NCBI GenBank assembly: GCA_964370855.1
Contig: CAYJMF010000062.1
Span: forward strand, 1 to 28,816
Reading direction: 5' to 3'
Length of the DNA stretch: 28,816 nucleotides
From: JAKLKS01 sp964370855
GTDB lineage: Bacteria; Planctomycetota; JAJSAM01; JAKLKS01
Position numbers and translations under genes: made by a program. The notes beneath the pieces are model-generated. The model ran no database searches. It had not been told where the DNA came from and saw only the letters and a list, made by a program, of their open reading frames with translations. Below are positions 15,052 through 23,868 of the stretch, piece by piece (position 1 is the stretch's first letter; each line of letters starts with the position of its first letter).

Positions 15052-17850
15052 CTAGTGCGCCTCCAGCCAGTTCGCGCCGGAGCCGACGTCCACGACGAGG
15101 GGGACCGCCAGGGAGACGACCCCCTCCATCTCCTCGCGGAGCAGCGCCGTCAGGGCCTCCACCTCGCCTGCGGGGCACTCGAGGACCAGCTCGTCGTGCA
15201 CCTGGAGCAGAAGCCCCGCCTTCAGCCCCGACGCCGCGAGGCGCCGGTGCACCGCCACCATGGCCATCTTCACGATGTCCGCGGCGGTCCCCTGGATGGG
15301 CGTGTTGATGGCGTTGTTGCGAGCGTTGGCGGCGACGGCCCCCTGGGAGGAGACCAGCTCGTCCCGGATCCAGCGCCGCCGCCCGAGCAGCGTCTCCACG
15401 TAGCCGTCCCGCATCGCCTTCTCGAGCTGCTCCTCGTGGTAGGCCCGCACCCGGGGGTAGGTCGCGAAGTAGGCCTCGATGAACTCCCGCGCCTCCTTCG
15501 GCGTGATCCCCGTCTCCCGCGCGAGCCGCTGCTCCCCCATCCCGTAGATCACCCCGAAGTTGATCGCCTTCGCGCGCCCCCGCAGCTCCTGCGTCACCGC
15601 CCCGGGGAGGAGCCCGAAGATGCGCGCCGCCGTCGCACGGTGGATGTCCTCCCCGGAGCGGAAGGCCCCGATGAACCCCGGGTCCCCGGCGAGGTGGGCC
15701 AGCACGCGAAGCTCGATCTGGCTGTAGTCCGCGGAGACGAGGAGCCACCCCTCCTCCCCGGGCACGAAGCAGCGGCGGATGGCCCGCCCCTCGGCGGTGC
15801 GCACGGGGATGTTCTGCAGGTTCGGGTTCGAGGAGGAGAGCCGCCCCGTCACGGCGCCGATCTGGCTGTAGGACGTGTGGACCCGCCCCGTGCGCGGGTC
15901 GGCGAGGCGGGGGAGCGGCTCGAGGTAGGTGGAGCGGAGCTTCGCGCAGCCGCGGTACTCCAGCACCTTGCACACGATGGGGTGGTCCCCGTACTGCTCC
16001 AGCGTCTCCACGTCGGTGCGGTACCCGGTCTTCGTCCGCTTCGCCTTGCGCTTTCCCTGCACCTCGAGCTTCTCGTAGAGGAGCGCGCCGAGCTGCTGCG
16101 TGGAGGCGACGTTGAACTCCTCCCCCGCGAGCGCGTGGATCTCCGCCGTGAGGGCCGACTCCCGGACGGTGAGGGCCGCCGCCATGGCCTCCAGCGCCGC
16201 CCCGTCCACCCGGATGCCGCGCTCCTCCATGTCGGCGAGGACGGGGACGAGGGGGATCTCGACGTCCCGGTAGAGCCGCTCCACTCCGGCGGCGGCGAGC
16301 TTCCCCTCGAGGACGCCGAGCACGCGCAGCGTCGCGTCGGCGTCCTCGCAGGCGTACTCCGCCACGCGCTCCACGGGGACCGCCGCCATGGTCACCTGGT
16401 CCTTCCCCTTCCCGATGAGGTCGGTGGTGGGGATCTTCCGGAGGTCGAGGTGGCGCAGCGAGAGGTCGTCGAGGTTGTGGGTGCGCTCCTGCGGGTCCAC
16501 GAGGAAGGAGAGCACCATGGTGTCATGGACGAGCCCCCGGGGGCGGACCCCGGCGGAGCGGTAGACGAGGAGGTCGTACTTCGCGTTCTGGCCCGCCTTC
16601 GGGAGGGCGGGGTCCTCGAGAATCGGGCGGAGGAGGTCGAGGACTCTGGCGGCGTCGCTCCCCGGCGGACCCCCGAGGATCGTCGGCTCGGCGTTGAGCG
16701 GCACGTACCACGCCGTCATCGGCTTCGTCGAGAAGGAGAGCCCCACGGGCTCGCAGGCCAGCGGGTCGGTGCCCGTCGTCTCCGTGTCGAAGGTGAAGAG
16801 CGGCGCGGCCCGAAGCTCCGTCGCCAGCTCCTCGAGGTCGGCCCGCGTGCGCACCGTGCGGTAGGCGCGCCCCTCCTCGCGGCCGCCGCCGCGGCGGGGG
16901 AGCTCGGCGAGGAAGCGGCGGAAGTTGAGCTCCTCGAAGAGGGGGCCCACCACCGCCGGGTCGGGGTCGCCGACGGCGGCGTCGGCGAAGGAGAACGCCA
17001 CGGGGGCGTCGCAGGGGATCTTCACGAGGTCGTAGGAGAGGCGGGCGACGGCGGCGTCCCGCACGAGGGCCTCGCGGATCCGCGGCTTCTCCACCTCGCC
17101 GGCCCGGGCCAGCACCTGCTCGAGGCCGCCGAAGCGCCGCACCAGCTCGATGGCCGTCTTCGGCCCCACCCCCGCCACCCCGGGCACGTTGTCCGAGGAA
17201 TCCCCCATGAGCGCGAGCACGTCGGCGACCCGGTCCGGCGGCACCCCGAACTTCCCCTCCACACCCTTCGCGTCGAGGATCTCCACGGCGTCGGCGCCGC
17301 GGGAGAGGACGTTGTAGACCGTCACCCTGTCGTCCACGAGCTGGAGGAGGTCCTTGTCGCCGCTGACGATGTACACCCGCGCGCCCTCCGCCGAGGCGGA
17401 GCGGGCGACGGTGGCGAGCACGTCGTCGGCCTCCCACCCGGGCACCTCGAGGATCGGGTACCCGAGCGCGCGGACGACCTCGCGGACCCGGGGCATCTGC
17501 TCGCGGAGCTCGTCGGGCATCCGCTCGCGGGTCGCCTTGTACTCCGGGTAGAGCGCGTGGCGGAAGGTCGGCCCCGGCGGGTCGAAGGCGACGGCGAGGT
17601 GGTCCGGCGCCTCGTCCTTGAGGATCCGGAAGAGCGTCGTGAGGAAGCCGAAGATCGCCCCCGTGGGGCGGCCCGCGCGGTCCGTGAGGCGGCTCCGGAG
17701 GAGCGCGTGGAAGGCCCGGTAGGCCAGCGCCGTCCCGTCGAGGAGGAAGAGCCGCGGCCCCGTGCCCGTCGCACCGGGGGCCCTCCCCGGGGGTTCCGGG
17801 GGGGGCGGGGGGGGAGGGGGCTCCTCCGGATCGGGGAAGAGCCCCTTCAC
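15052..17850 (-). CDS. polA: DNA polymerase I
   Basis: A 932-aa family A polymerase for repair and Okazaki-fragment processing. After a Pro/Glu-rich N-terminus (FPDPEEPPPPPPPPEPPG) comes the 5' nuclease (LFLLDGTALAYRAFHAL, YPEYKATRERMP, GWEADDVLATVA, VSGDKDLLQLV, LMGDSSDNVPGVAGVGPKTA). The 3'-5' exonuclease looks active: FDTETTGTDPL (Exo I), QNAKYDLLV (Exo II), YACEDADATLRV (Exo III). Polymerase motifs are SADYSQIELRVLAHLAGD (A), RAKAINFGVIYGMG (B) and QVHDELVLE (C); motif B has Phe where dideoxy-tolerant enzymes have Tyr. The start is a GTG at 17850 overlapping the HAD stop (GTGA). It is the last gene of a three-gene overlapping chain with the kinase and HAD genes. The octa-proline leader is unusual. 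Confidence 0.96.
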   Translation of the reverse strand: MKGLFPDPEEPPPPPPPPEPPGRAPGATGTGPRLFLLDGTALAYRAFHALLRSRLTDRAGRPTGAIFGFLTTLFRILKDEAPDHLAVAFDPPGPTFRHALYPEYKATRERMPDELREQMPRVREVVRALGYPILEVPGWEADDVLATVARSASAEGARVYIVSGDKDLLQLVDDRVTVYNVLSRGADAVEILDAKGVEGKFGVPPDRVADVLALMGDSSDNVPGVAGVGPKTAIELVRRFGGLEQVLARAGEVEKPRIREALVRDAAVARLSYDLVKIPCDAPVAFSFADAAVGDPDPAVVGPLFEELNFRRFLAELPRRGGGREEGRAYRTVRTRADLEELATELRAAPLFTFDTETTGTDPLACEPVGLSFSTKPMTAWYVPLNAEPTILGGPPGSDAARVLDLLRPILEDPALPKAGQNAKYDLLVYRSAGVRPRGLVHDTMVLSFLVDPQERTHNLDDLSLRHLDLRKIPTTDLIGKGKDQVTMAAVPVERVAEYACEDADATLRVLGVLEGKLAAAGVERLYRDVEIPLVPVLADMEERGIRVDGAALEAMAAALTVRESALTAEIHALAGEEFNVASTQQLGALLYEKLEVQGKRKAKRTKTGYRTDVETLEQYGDHPIVCKVLEYRGCAKLRSTYLEPLPRLADPRTGRVHTSYSQIGAVTGRLSSSNPNLQNIPVRTAEGRAIRRCFVPGEEGWLLVSADYSQIELRVLAHLAGDPGFIGAFRSGEDIHRATAARIFGLLPGAVTQELRGRAKAINFGVIYGMGEQRLARETGITPKEAREFIEAYFATYPRVRAYHEEQLEKAMRDGYVETLLGRRRWIRDELVSSQGAVAANARNNAINTPIQGTAADIVKMAMVAVHRRLAASGLKAGLLLQVHDELVLECPAGEVEALTALLREEMEGVVSLAVPLVVDVGSGANWLEAH

Positions 17851-18608
17851 GCCGCCTCCTGCGCCTCCAGGGCCTCCAGCGCGGCGGGGAGATCCACCAG
17901 CCGGTCGATGACGGCGTCGGGCCGGGCGGCGCCGCCGCCGGGATGGGCGTCGTGGGCGAGGGCCCCATCGAGCCACTCCCGGGTGTGCACGGTGCGCATC
18001 CCGAGGGCGGCGGCGCCCGCGATGTCGGCGTGGAGGTTGTCCCCCACGAAGGCGCACTCCGCGGGGGCGGCCCCGAGGGGGGAGAGGAGCGCCTCGAAGG
18101 CGGAGCGGTGGGGCTTCACGCGGCCGATCTCCCCGGACACGACGGCCGCAGCGAGGCGCCCGCGGATGCCGAAGATCTCGAGAGAGCGGTGGAGGGGGGC
18201 GGGGAGGTACCAGTTGCTGAGGAGGCCGAGGGTGTACCGCGCCGCCAGCGCGTCGAGGACGGGAAGGACGTCGGGGGGGAGGCGGAGCACCTCGACGAAG
18301 GAGGCGGCGACGCGCGCCTCGAGGTCCTCGGCCATTCCCGGGGGGTCCCGCGGGGCCCCGGCGGCCCGCGCGAGGGAGAGGGCCAGTTCCCCGTTGCCCA
18401 CCTCGTCCCCGCTCTCGAGGGCGCCGCGGATGAGGTCCTCCTTGACGCGCCCGACGGCGCCGCGGAAGGCGGTCGCCTCGACGCCCGGGATCCAGCGGGC
18501 CACGGCGTCGGCGAGGACCCCGTCCAGGACGCCGGCCTCGCGCCGCCCGTAGGGAACGAGGGTGTTGCCGTAGTCGAAGAGCACGAACCGGATCGGGGCC
18601 GGGCTCAC
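17847..18608 (-). CDS. HAD superfamily hydrolase
   Basis: A 253-aa haloacid-dehalogenase-type hydrolase, GTG start at 18608 overlapping the kinase stop (GTGA). Motif I is RFVLFDYGNTLVPYG with the nucleophile Asp; motif II is GLLSNWYLP (Ser); motif III is GRVKPHRSAFEALL (Lys); motif IV is AFVGDNLHADIAGA (two acidic residues). An alpha-helical cap lies between motifs I and II. Most HAD phosphatases have Asp two residues after the nucleophile; here that position is Gly (D-Y-G-N-T), as in a minority of family members. It is probably a small-molecule phosphatase; the substrate is unknown. Its position between a receptor-like kinase and polA does not reveal its role. Confidence 0.87.
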   Translation of the reverse strand: MSPAPIRFVLFDYGNTLVPYGRREAGVLDGVLADAVARWIPGVEATAFRGAVGRVKEDLIRGALESGDEVGNGELALSLARAAGAPRDPPGMAEDLEARVAASFVEVLRLPPDVLPVLDALAARYTLGLLSNWYLPAPLHRSLEIFGIRGRLAAAVVSGEIGRVKPHRSAFEALLSPLGAAPAECAFVGDNLHADIAGAAALGMRTVHTREWLDGALAHDAHPGGGAARPDAVIDRLVDLPAALEALEAQEAA

Positions 18609-21600
18609 TCCCCTTCCCCGCCGTTCGTCCCGCCCCCGCCTCCCTCCTTCTCGGCCTTGATGATCCGGCCGAGGATCTCCACGCGGTAGGTCTTCTCCGG
18701 GGGCGTCAGGTCGTAGTCCCTCGCGGCCGCCTCGATGTCGACGCGCGCCTCCTTCATCTTCCCGAGGCCGCACCGCGCCTCGGCCCGGGCGAGGAACATC
18801 ATCGCCCCGGGCTCCTTCTTGATCCCCTCCGAGGCCGCCTGCTCGCCCTCCGTGAAGCGGCCGAGCCGGTTGCAGGCGCGGGCGCGGTACTCGTAGGCCG
18901 GTCCGTAGGCGGGGTCGTACTGCATCCCCTTCGAGCCGGCGTCGGCGGAGCGGGCCATGTCCTCGAGGTGGAAGGAGATCACGGACAGGAGCGACCACGC
19001 GCGGCCGTGGCGCTCGTTGAGGAGGAGGGCCGTCTCCAGGTTGGCGGCGGCCTCGTTGAGGAGGTCCTTCCGGGAGTCCTCGACCCAGAGGAAGAAGAGC
19101 CCCCTCCCGCGCTCCGCCCACGTGTCCGCCCGGAGGGGGGCGAGATCGAGGGCGGCGTCGAGGGCCTCGATGCCCGCCTTCGCCTTGTTCTGGTTGACGA
19201 GGTTGGAGCCCTCGGCGGCCTTGCGGGCGGCGGCGGGGGAGTCCCCGAGCCTCTGCTCCCAGTCCTTGACGATCTTCCGCGCGTCGTCGACGCGGGAACC
19301 GCCCTTGCGCTCGGCGTTGAGGAACCGCCGGAGCCAGGAGTAGGCGTCCACCTTGCGGTCGAGGCCGACCAGGGACTTGCCGAGGTAGTACATCGCCTCG
19401 GTGTCCGCCGGGTCGTACTTGAGGACCTTCCGCCAGAGCTCCTCGGCCTCGACGAAGGAGTCCTTGCGGAAGGCGCGGGCCGCCTCCTCGCGGGCCTCCC
19501 TGATGCTGGCCTTCGCGGCGGCGGTGCGGAGGCCCTCGAGGGTCCTCCCGGCGTCGGCCCGGTGGGGATCGTCCTGCGCCGCGGAGCCGAGGAACCTCTC
19601 CAGGGCGGCGAGGGCGTCGTCGATCCTCCCCGCCCGGCGCCGGGCCTCGGCGACGTGGTACCAGGCCTCGGGCTCCGCGGCCCCCGCCTCGACGGCGGCC
19701 TCCAGCAGGCGGAGGGGTTCGGCGGGGTCCTTCCCGTGTTCGAGGAGGAACGCGCCGAGCTTCCAGAGCGGGCGATCGTAGCCCTCGCAGGCCGCCACGG
19801 CCTTCTCGAAGGCGGCCTTCGCGTCGGGGACGCGCTTCTGCAGGAGGAGGAGATCGGCCTCCTTGAGGGCGGCGTCGGAGCGGGCACGACCCGCGGAGCG
19901 CGCGGCCTCGAGGAGTTCCCGGGTGCGATCCAGTTCCGCCGCGGCGCCGAGGACCTCGAGGGCCTTCACCTCCGTCGCCGCCAGGGTGAAGGAGCCGCGG
20001 GCGAGGAGGAAGACCGCCGCCCCGGAGTGGTCCCGCGGCCCGCCGGCGCCGAGCACCCTCCAGGCGAGGGCCGCGAGGTCCGCCGCCTCGATCTCGGCCG
20101 GCGCCACGACGTCCACGGCGGGCCCGCGCTGGATCTCGAAGCCCTCGGTGCGCACGCCGGCGGCGCGGCCCGTGACGACGCCGCCCGGGCGCCCCGGGGC
20201 GCGGAGGCGGATCGACTCCCCCGCCGCCGCGGCCTTCGCGAAGCCGGCGCGCACGTTGCCCGCGAAGGCGTTGAAGTCGGAGAGCGCCTCGCGGAGCCGG
20301 TCCAGGCGGCCGGGCAGGGGGGCGAGGGCCGGGGCGGCGCCGTCGAGGAGGGTCCCCGCCTCGCGGGGGTCCCGCGCCGCGGCGGCGAGGAAGTCCGCGC
20401 AGAGGGTGGGCCACAGCGCCTCGGCCCGCTCCCGCGCCTCGCGGCGGCCGGCGACGGCCTTCTCGATGCGCCCGAGGCCCTCGGCCGCGGCGTCGGCGGC
20501 CCGGGTGATCCCGAGGCCGGAGAGGGCCTCGAGGGCGGTCCGCGCCCCGGGGGCCTCCCCGTCGTCCCCGTTCACCACCCGGTCCACGAGGGCCGCGGCG
20601 GCGGCGATGCCGGCGTCCACGACGGCGTCCACCTTCGCCGAGGTCTCCGCCGCCTTCGCCTCCGCGCCGGCCTCGCGCTCCTCGGCGCCGAGGTCCGACC
20701 ATGCGGCGAGCGCGTCCTGGAGCCGGTTCCCGGCGAGCGCCTTCGCGGCCCGCGCCTCCCTCTCCCCGACGGAGGCGGCGGCCCGGGCGGAACGGGCCTT
20801 CTCCAGGTTCTCCGCCTTCGCAAGGGCGATGCGGGCGGCGGCGGTGCCCTCGTGGGCGCCGGCGACGGCGCGGAGCATCGCCACGGTGTCCGGGTGGTCC
20901 TCCCCCTTCTCCGCCCCCGCGGCCTCCGCCGCCGTCAGGGCCTTCGTCGCGTCGGCCTCGCGGGCCTCGCGCATGGTGTTGGTGTCCGGCGTGGAGGTCC
21001 CGCCCCCCCTCCCCGGGTCGACGGGGACGACGATCACCGGGGGAGGCTCGGGCTTCTTCCGCAGGATGGCGAAGCCCGCGACGCCGAGCACGGCGAGGGA
21101 GCCGACCACGATCGCGGCGGAGACGGCCCGGCGCCTCCCGGGGGAGGCGGAGGCCCCGCGGGCGGCCCGGGGGCCGGCCTCCAGGGGGCCGTCCGCGAAG
21201 GGGGCCGCGGCGGCGGAGCGGCGGCCGAGCATGATGGTGTTGACGGGCGGCCGCCCCTCGAGGACGGAATCGAGGTCCTCGTCGAGCTGCTCCAGGGTCT
21301 GGTAGCGCTCCGCGGGGTCCTTGGCCAGCATCTTCATGACGACGGAGGCGGTTCCCGTGCTGATGTCGAGCACCGACTCCCGCGGGTTGGGGATGGGCGA
21401 GGAGAGGTGGCCGCGGACGATCTCCTGGACGGTCTGGCCGGCGTAGGGGGGCTTGCCCGTGAGCATCTGGAACAGCGTGGCGCCGAGGGAGTAGATGTCG
21501 GCCCGGAAGTCCAGCGTGCCCTCGCGCCGGATGGCCTCCGGCGCCACGTAGAGGGCCGTCCCCATGGGGCGGCCGGTGCTGTCCGCGGCGCCGCCCTCGA

Positions 21601-22297
21601 TGATGGGGCGGGCGAGGCCGAGGTCGGCGAGCTTCGCCGTCCCCGACTTCGTCATGAGGATGTTCTCCGGCTTGATGTCGCGGTGGACGATGTGGAAGGT
21701 CTGCGCGTGCTCCAGGGCCCTCACCATCTGGAGCCCGATGTCGATGGACTTGCGCTCCGTGAGCCGGCCCTCCCTCTTGATGAGGGCCAGCAGCGACTCC
21801 CCCTCCACCAGCTCCATGGCGAAGTAGTGGTAGCCGTCGGCGGAGCCGAAGTCGAGCCCGCGGACGATGTTGACGTGGTTGAGGGTGACCGCGACCTTGG
21901 CCTCGCGGAGGAACCTGTCGAGGTACTCCTCCTCTCCCTCGCGCCGCCGCGACAGCACCTTGAGGGCGACCTCGCGGCCGAGGGCGGTCTGGTAGGCGCG
22001 GTACACGATGCCGGCGCCCCCCTCGCCGAGGCGCTGGAGGATCTCGTACTTGCCGATGCGCAGGGACTGCCCGGTGCGCGCCGCGACCTCCCGCCGGGCG
22101 ATGGTGACGCGCTCCGCCGAGACGAAGCCCTTCTTCACGAGCACTTCGTCGAAGGTGACGCCCTGGTGGAGCTCGTCGGAGGCCGCCTTCAGGCGCCGCG
22201 CCTCCTCGACCTGGGCCGCCGTGGCCCACCCCCGGAGCATCAGCTCCTTGAGGAAGGCCTCCTCGCGCTCCGCCTGCTGGGAATCGTTGTCGGCCAT
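18605..22297 (-). CDS. transmembrane Ser/Thr protein kinase with TPR region
   Basis: A 1230-aa Hanks-type kinase. Residues ~10-80 (LRGWATAAQVEEA ... EVLVKKGFVSAERV) resemble an MshE/GspE N-terminal-like domain often found before such kinases. The kinase domain (~84-345) has LGEGGAGIVYRA, K113 in VALKVL, HRDIKPEN (D207), DLG in place of DFG (225-227), GTALYVAPE and DIYSLGATLFQMLTGKPPY, so it should be active. A single membrane helix follows (~391-412, AVSAAIVVGSLAVLGVAGFA), placing the last ~815 residues outside the cytoplasm: an Ala/Arg/Glu-rich helical section (~430-850), then TPR-like repeats (~860-1200; for example EAMYYLGKSLVGLDRK, AYEYRARACNRLGRFTEGEQ). It likely senses an extracytoplasmic partner. 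It follows an FHA-pseudokinase gene and overlaps HAD. Confidence 0.93.
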   Translation of the reverse strand: MADNDSQQAEREEAFLKELMLRGWATAAQVEEARRLKAASDELHQGVTFDEVLVKKGFVSAERVTIARREVAARTGQSLRIGKYEILQRLGEGGAGIVYRAYQTALGREVALKVLSRRREGEEEYLDRFLREAKVAVTLNHVNIVRGLDFGSADGYHYFAMELVEGESLLALIKREGRLTERKSIDIGLQMVRALEHAQTFHIVHRDIKPENILMTKSGTAKLADLGLARPIIEGGAADSTGRPMGTALYVAPEAIRREGTLDFRADIYSLGATLFQMLTGKPPYAGQTVQEIVRGHLSSPIPNPRESVLDISTGTASVVMKMLAKDPAERYQTLEQLDEDLDSVLEGRPPVNTIMLGRRSAAAAPFADGPLEAGPRAARGASASPGRRRAVSAAIVVGSLAVLGVAGFAILRKKPEPPPVIVVPVDPGRGGGTSTPDTNTMREAREADATKALTAAEAAGAEKGEDHPDTVAMLRAVAGAHEGTAAARIALAKAENLEKARSARAAASVGEREARAAKALAGNRLQDALAAWSDLGAEEREAGAEAKAAETSAKVDAVVDAGIAAAAALVDRVVNGDDGEAPGARTALEALSGLGITRAADAAAEGLGRIEKAVAGRREARERAEALWPTLCADFLAAAARDPREAGTLLDGAAPALAPLPGRLDRLREALSDFNAFAGNVRAGFAKAAAAGESIRLRAPGRPGGVVTGRAAGVRTEGFEIQRGPAVDVVAPAEIEAADLAALAWRVLGAGGPRDHSGAAVFLLARGSFTLAATEVKALEVLGAAAELDRTRELLEAARSAGRARSDAALKEADLLLLQKRVPDAKAAFEKAVAACEGYDRPLWKLGAFLLEHGKDPAEPLRLLEAAVEAGAAEPEAWYHVAEARRRAGRIDDALAALERFLGSAAQDDPHRADAGRTLEGLRTAAAKASIREAREEAARAFRKDSFVEAEELWRKVLKYDPADTEAMYYLGKSLVGLDRKVDAYSWLRRFLNAERKGGSRVDDARKIVKDWEQRLGDSPAAARKAAEGSNLVNQNKAKAGIEALDAALDLAPLRADTWAERGRGLFFLWVEDSRKDLLNEAAANLETALLLNERHGRAWSLLSVISFHLEDMARSADAGSKGMQYDPAYGPAYEYRARACNRLGRFTEGEQAASEGIKKEPGAMMFLARAEARCGLGKMKEARVDIEAAARDYDLTPPEKTYRVEILGRIIKAEKEGGGGGTNGGEGE

Positions 22298-22397
22298 GGG
22301 TCGGGTGGTCGGGGATCCGTGGCCGCGGGATTCCGCTCATCCCGCGGGGGCCCCATTCTACCCCCCTCCCCCTGCGCCGCCCGGAACGAAGGACGGG
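22298..22397 (-). promoter_or_regulatory. kinase promoter and leader hairpin
   Basis: A TAGAAT box (22360-22355) lies 57 bases before the kinase ATG. Just downstream, CCGCGGGAT (22323-22331) and ATCCCGCGG (22339-22347) form a perfect 9-bp stem with a 7-base loop within the expected leader. It could be an operator or an mRNA hairpin controlling the kinase-HAD-polA chain. No Shine-Dalgarno sequence is obvious before the ATG at 22297. Confidence 0.4.
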
Positions 22398-23693
22398 CTA
22401 CAGCGAGGGCGCCGTCGTCCGGTGGAGCTCCCGGGCGAAGTCCCGCAGGCTCTCCTGGCGCGCCTTCGGGTCCTTGGCCAGGGCCTGCTCGACCACCTTG
22501 GCGAGCATGGCCGTGACCTTGATGTTCACCCGCCGCAGGGGGGTGGGCGTGTCGTGGCGGGCGCGGCGGGCCATCTCCTCGGCGGAGTCCGCCGAGAGGG
22601 GGGGGGTGGCGGCGAGCATGTGGTAGAGGAGGGCCCCCACGGAGTAGACCGCCGCCCGGGGGTCCGCCGGGTCCCCGCCGGCGAGGACCTCCGGCGCGCG
22701 GTAGGCGAGATCGGAGACGGGGGGCGGGGGGGACTCCGGCTCGCGGAAGAACTTCACCTTGGAGTGGAACTCGAGGTCGACCCAGATGTCGCCGGGGGAG
22801 ATGGCCGCGGCGGGGAGCCCCTGGTCGATGGCCCCCGAGAGGGCCTCGGCGAGCTGCTTCGCGAGGCCCAGAGCGCTCCCGATGGGGACGAAGCCGCGGT
22901 CCGCGAGGACGCGCGAGAGGCGCCTCCCCTGGAAGTACTCCATGGTCACGTAGGTGAAGCCGCGGGCGGTGCCGTAGTCGAAGATCTGCAGGATGTTGGG
23001 GTGGAGCACCCGGGCCGCCTTCTGGACCTCCTTCTGGAGGGAGGCGCGCATCCCGGGGCGGTCCATGTCCTCGGCGGTGAAGACCTCGACCAGGACGTGG
23101 CGGTTGAGGCTCGGCTGCAGGGCGCGGAAGAAGACGGCCCGGCCGAGGGGGCGGGCCTGCTCGATGATGCGGAACTCGCCGAGGTTGGTGCCCGGGATCC
23201 CGGCCAGGGCCCCCTCGAGGGGGGGGAGCTCCTCCGCGTTCGTCGAGGAGCCCGCGGGGATGGGCGCGGGCTCGGCGTCCCGGGGGGAGCGCGGGAAGAC
23301 GACGCGGCGGGGAAGGGCGGTGGCGCGCACCTCCTGGACGGAGGCGGTGATCTCCGTGGCCTTCCCGAGGACGAGGACGTCGCCGTCGGAGATGACGTGC
23401 TTCTTCACCCTCCGCCCCCGGTACCAGAGCCCGTTGCGCGAGTCGAGGTCCTCGATCACCCAGTCGGTGCCCTTGAACTCGATGACGGAGTGGAGGCGGG
23501 AGATCTTCGTGTCGGCGACGGGGAGGTCGGCCTCGTCGCTCCTCCCGATGGTGAAGGACTTGTCCCGGGGCACGGGCCGCTCGAGGCCCAGCGCGGGCCC
23601 GCCGGTCACCTTGATGACGAGATCCGTCCGGGTGCGCTGGATGGGCGTGGAGCCTCCTGCGGGGAATCGCCTCGGGGCGGGCGCCCGCAACAT
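22398..23693 (-). CDS. FHA-domain protein with C-terminal pseudokinase
   Basis: A 431-aa protein. Residues ~25-120 are an FHA phosphothreonine-binding domain with SFTIGRSDEADL, ISRLHSVIEF and DLDSRNGLWYRG, the conserved GR, SxxH and NG elements. A Pro/Ala linker follows, then a protein-kinase-like fold (~172-425): LHPNILQIFDYG, YVTMEYFQGRRLSRVL, YRAPEVLAGG, YSVGALLYHML, AKDPKARQESL. Catalytic parts are missing: the glycine loop reads ARPLGRAVFFRA, the VAIK Lys is replaced (VLVEVF), HRDxKPxN reads ISPGDIWVDL and there is no DFG (VKFF). It should therefore not phosphorylate, but may bind phosphorylated partners such as the kinase encoded next. TATAAG lies 15 bases before the ATG. Confidence 0.9.
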   Translation of the reverse strand: MLRAPAPRRFPAGGSTPIQRTRTDLVIKVTGGPALGLERPVPRDKSFTIGRSDEADLPVADTKISRLHSVIEFKGTDWVIEDLDSRNGLWYRGRRVKKHVISDGDVLVLGKATEITASVQEVRATALPRRVVFPRSPRDAEPAPIPAGSSTNAEELPPLEGALAGIPGTNLGEFRIIEQARPLGRAVFFRALQPSLNRHVLVEVFTAEDMDRPGMRASLQKEVQKAARVLHPNILQIFDYGTARGFTYVTMEYFQGRRLSRVLADRGFVPIGSALGLAKQLAEALSGAIDQGLPAAAISPGDIWVDLEFHSKVKFFREPESPPPPVSDLAYRAPEVLAGGDPADPRAAVYSVGALLYHMLAATPPLSADSAEEMARRARHDTPTPLRRVNIKVTAMLAKVVEQALAKDPKARQESLRDFARELHRTTAPSL

Positions 23694-23708
23694 CGCGCCC
23701 CCGCGATC

Positions 23709-23714
23709 CTTATA
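23709..23714 (-). promoter_or_regulatory. putative -10 box TATAAG of the FHA-pseudokinase gene
   Basis: On the minus strand TATAAG ends 15 bases before the ATG at 23693, giving a leader of about 8 bases that holds only a G run. It is the most A/T-rich spot in the intergenic region. Confidence 0.4.
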
Positions 23715-23816
23715 CCCGCGCCTCGGGATCGGTCAAGGGGGAAAGGGCACTCCCATCACGGGCCCCTCCGCACGGCCCCCCCGCGACGGGAGTTCCGCTC
23801 CGGAGGCCGAGGGTCC

Positions 23817-23822
23817 TACAAT
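23817..23822 (+). promoter_or_regulatory. putative -10 box TACAAT of the clpP-like gene
   Basis: TACAAT lies 46 bases before the ATG at 23869. Unlike several neighbours this gene has a normal leader ending in GGAGG, 6 bases before the start codon. Confidence 0.5.
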
Positions 23823-23868
23823 GCCGCCTCGGGCGCTCGGGCCCCGGCACGGTTCCACGGAGGTCTCC

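Noticed and set aside
14809..18552. 1247-codon open frame opposite polA and the HAD gene
   Set aside because: The opposite strand encodes polA with all motifs; this frame gives Arg/His/Val-rich sequence with no domain.
18968..22516. 1182-codon open frame opposite the Ser/Thr kinase
   Set aside because: Antisense shadow of the kinase; no recognisable motif.
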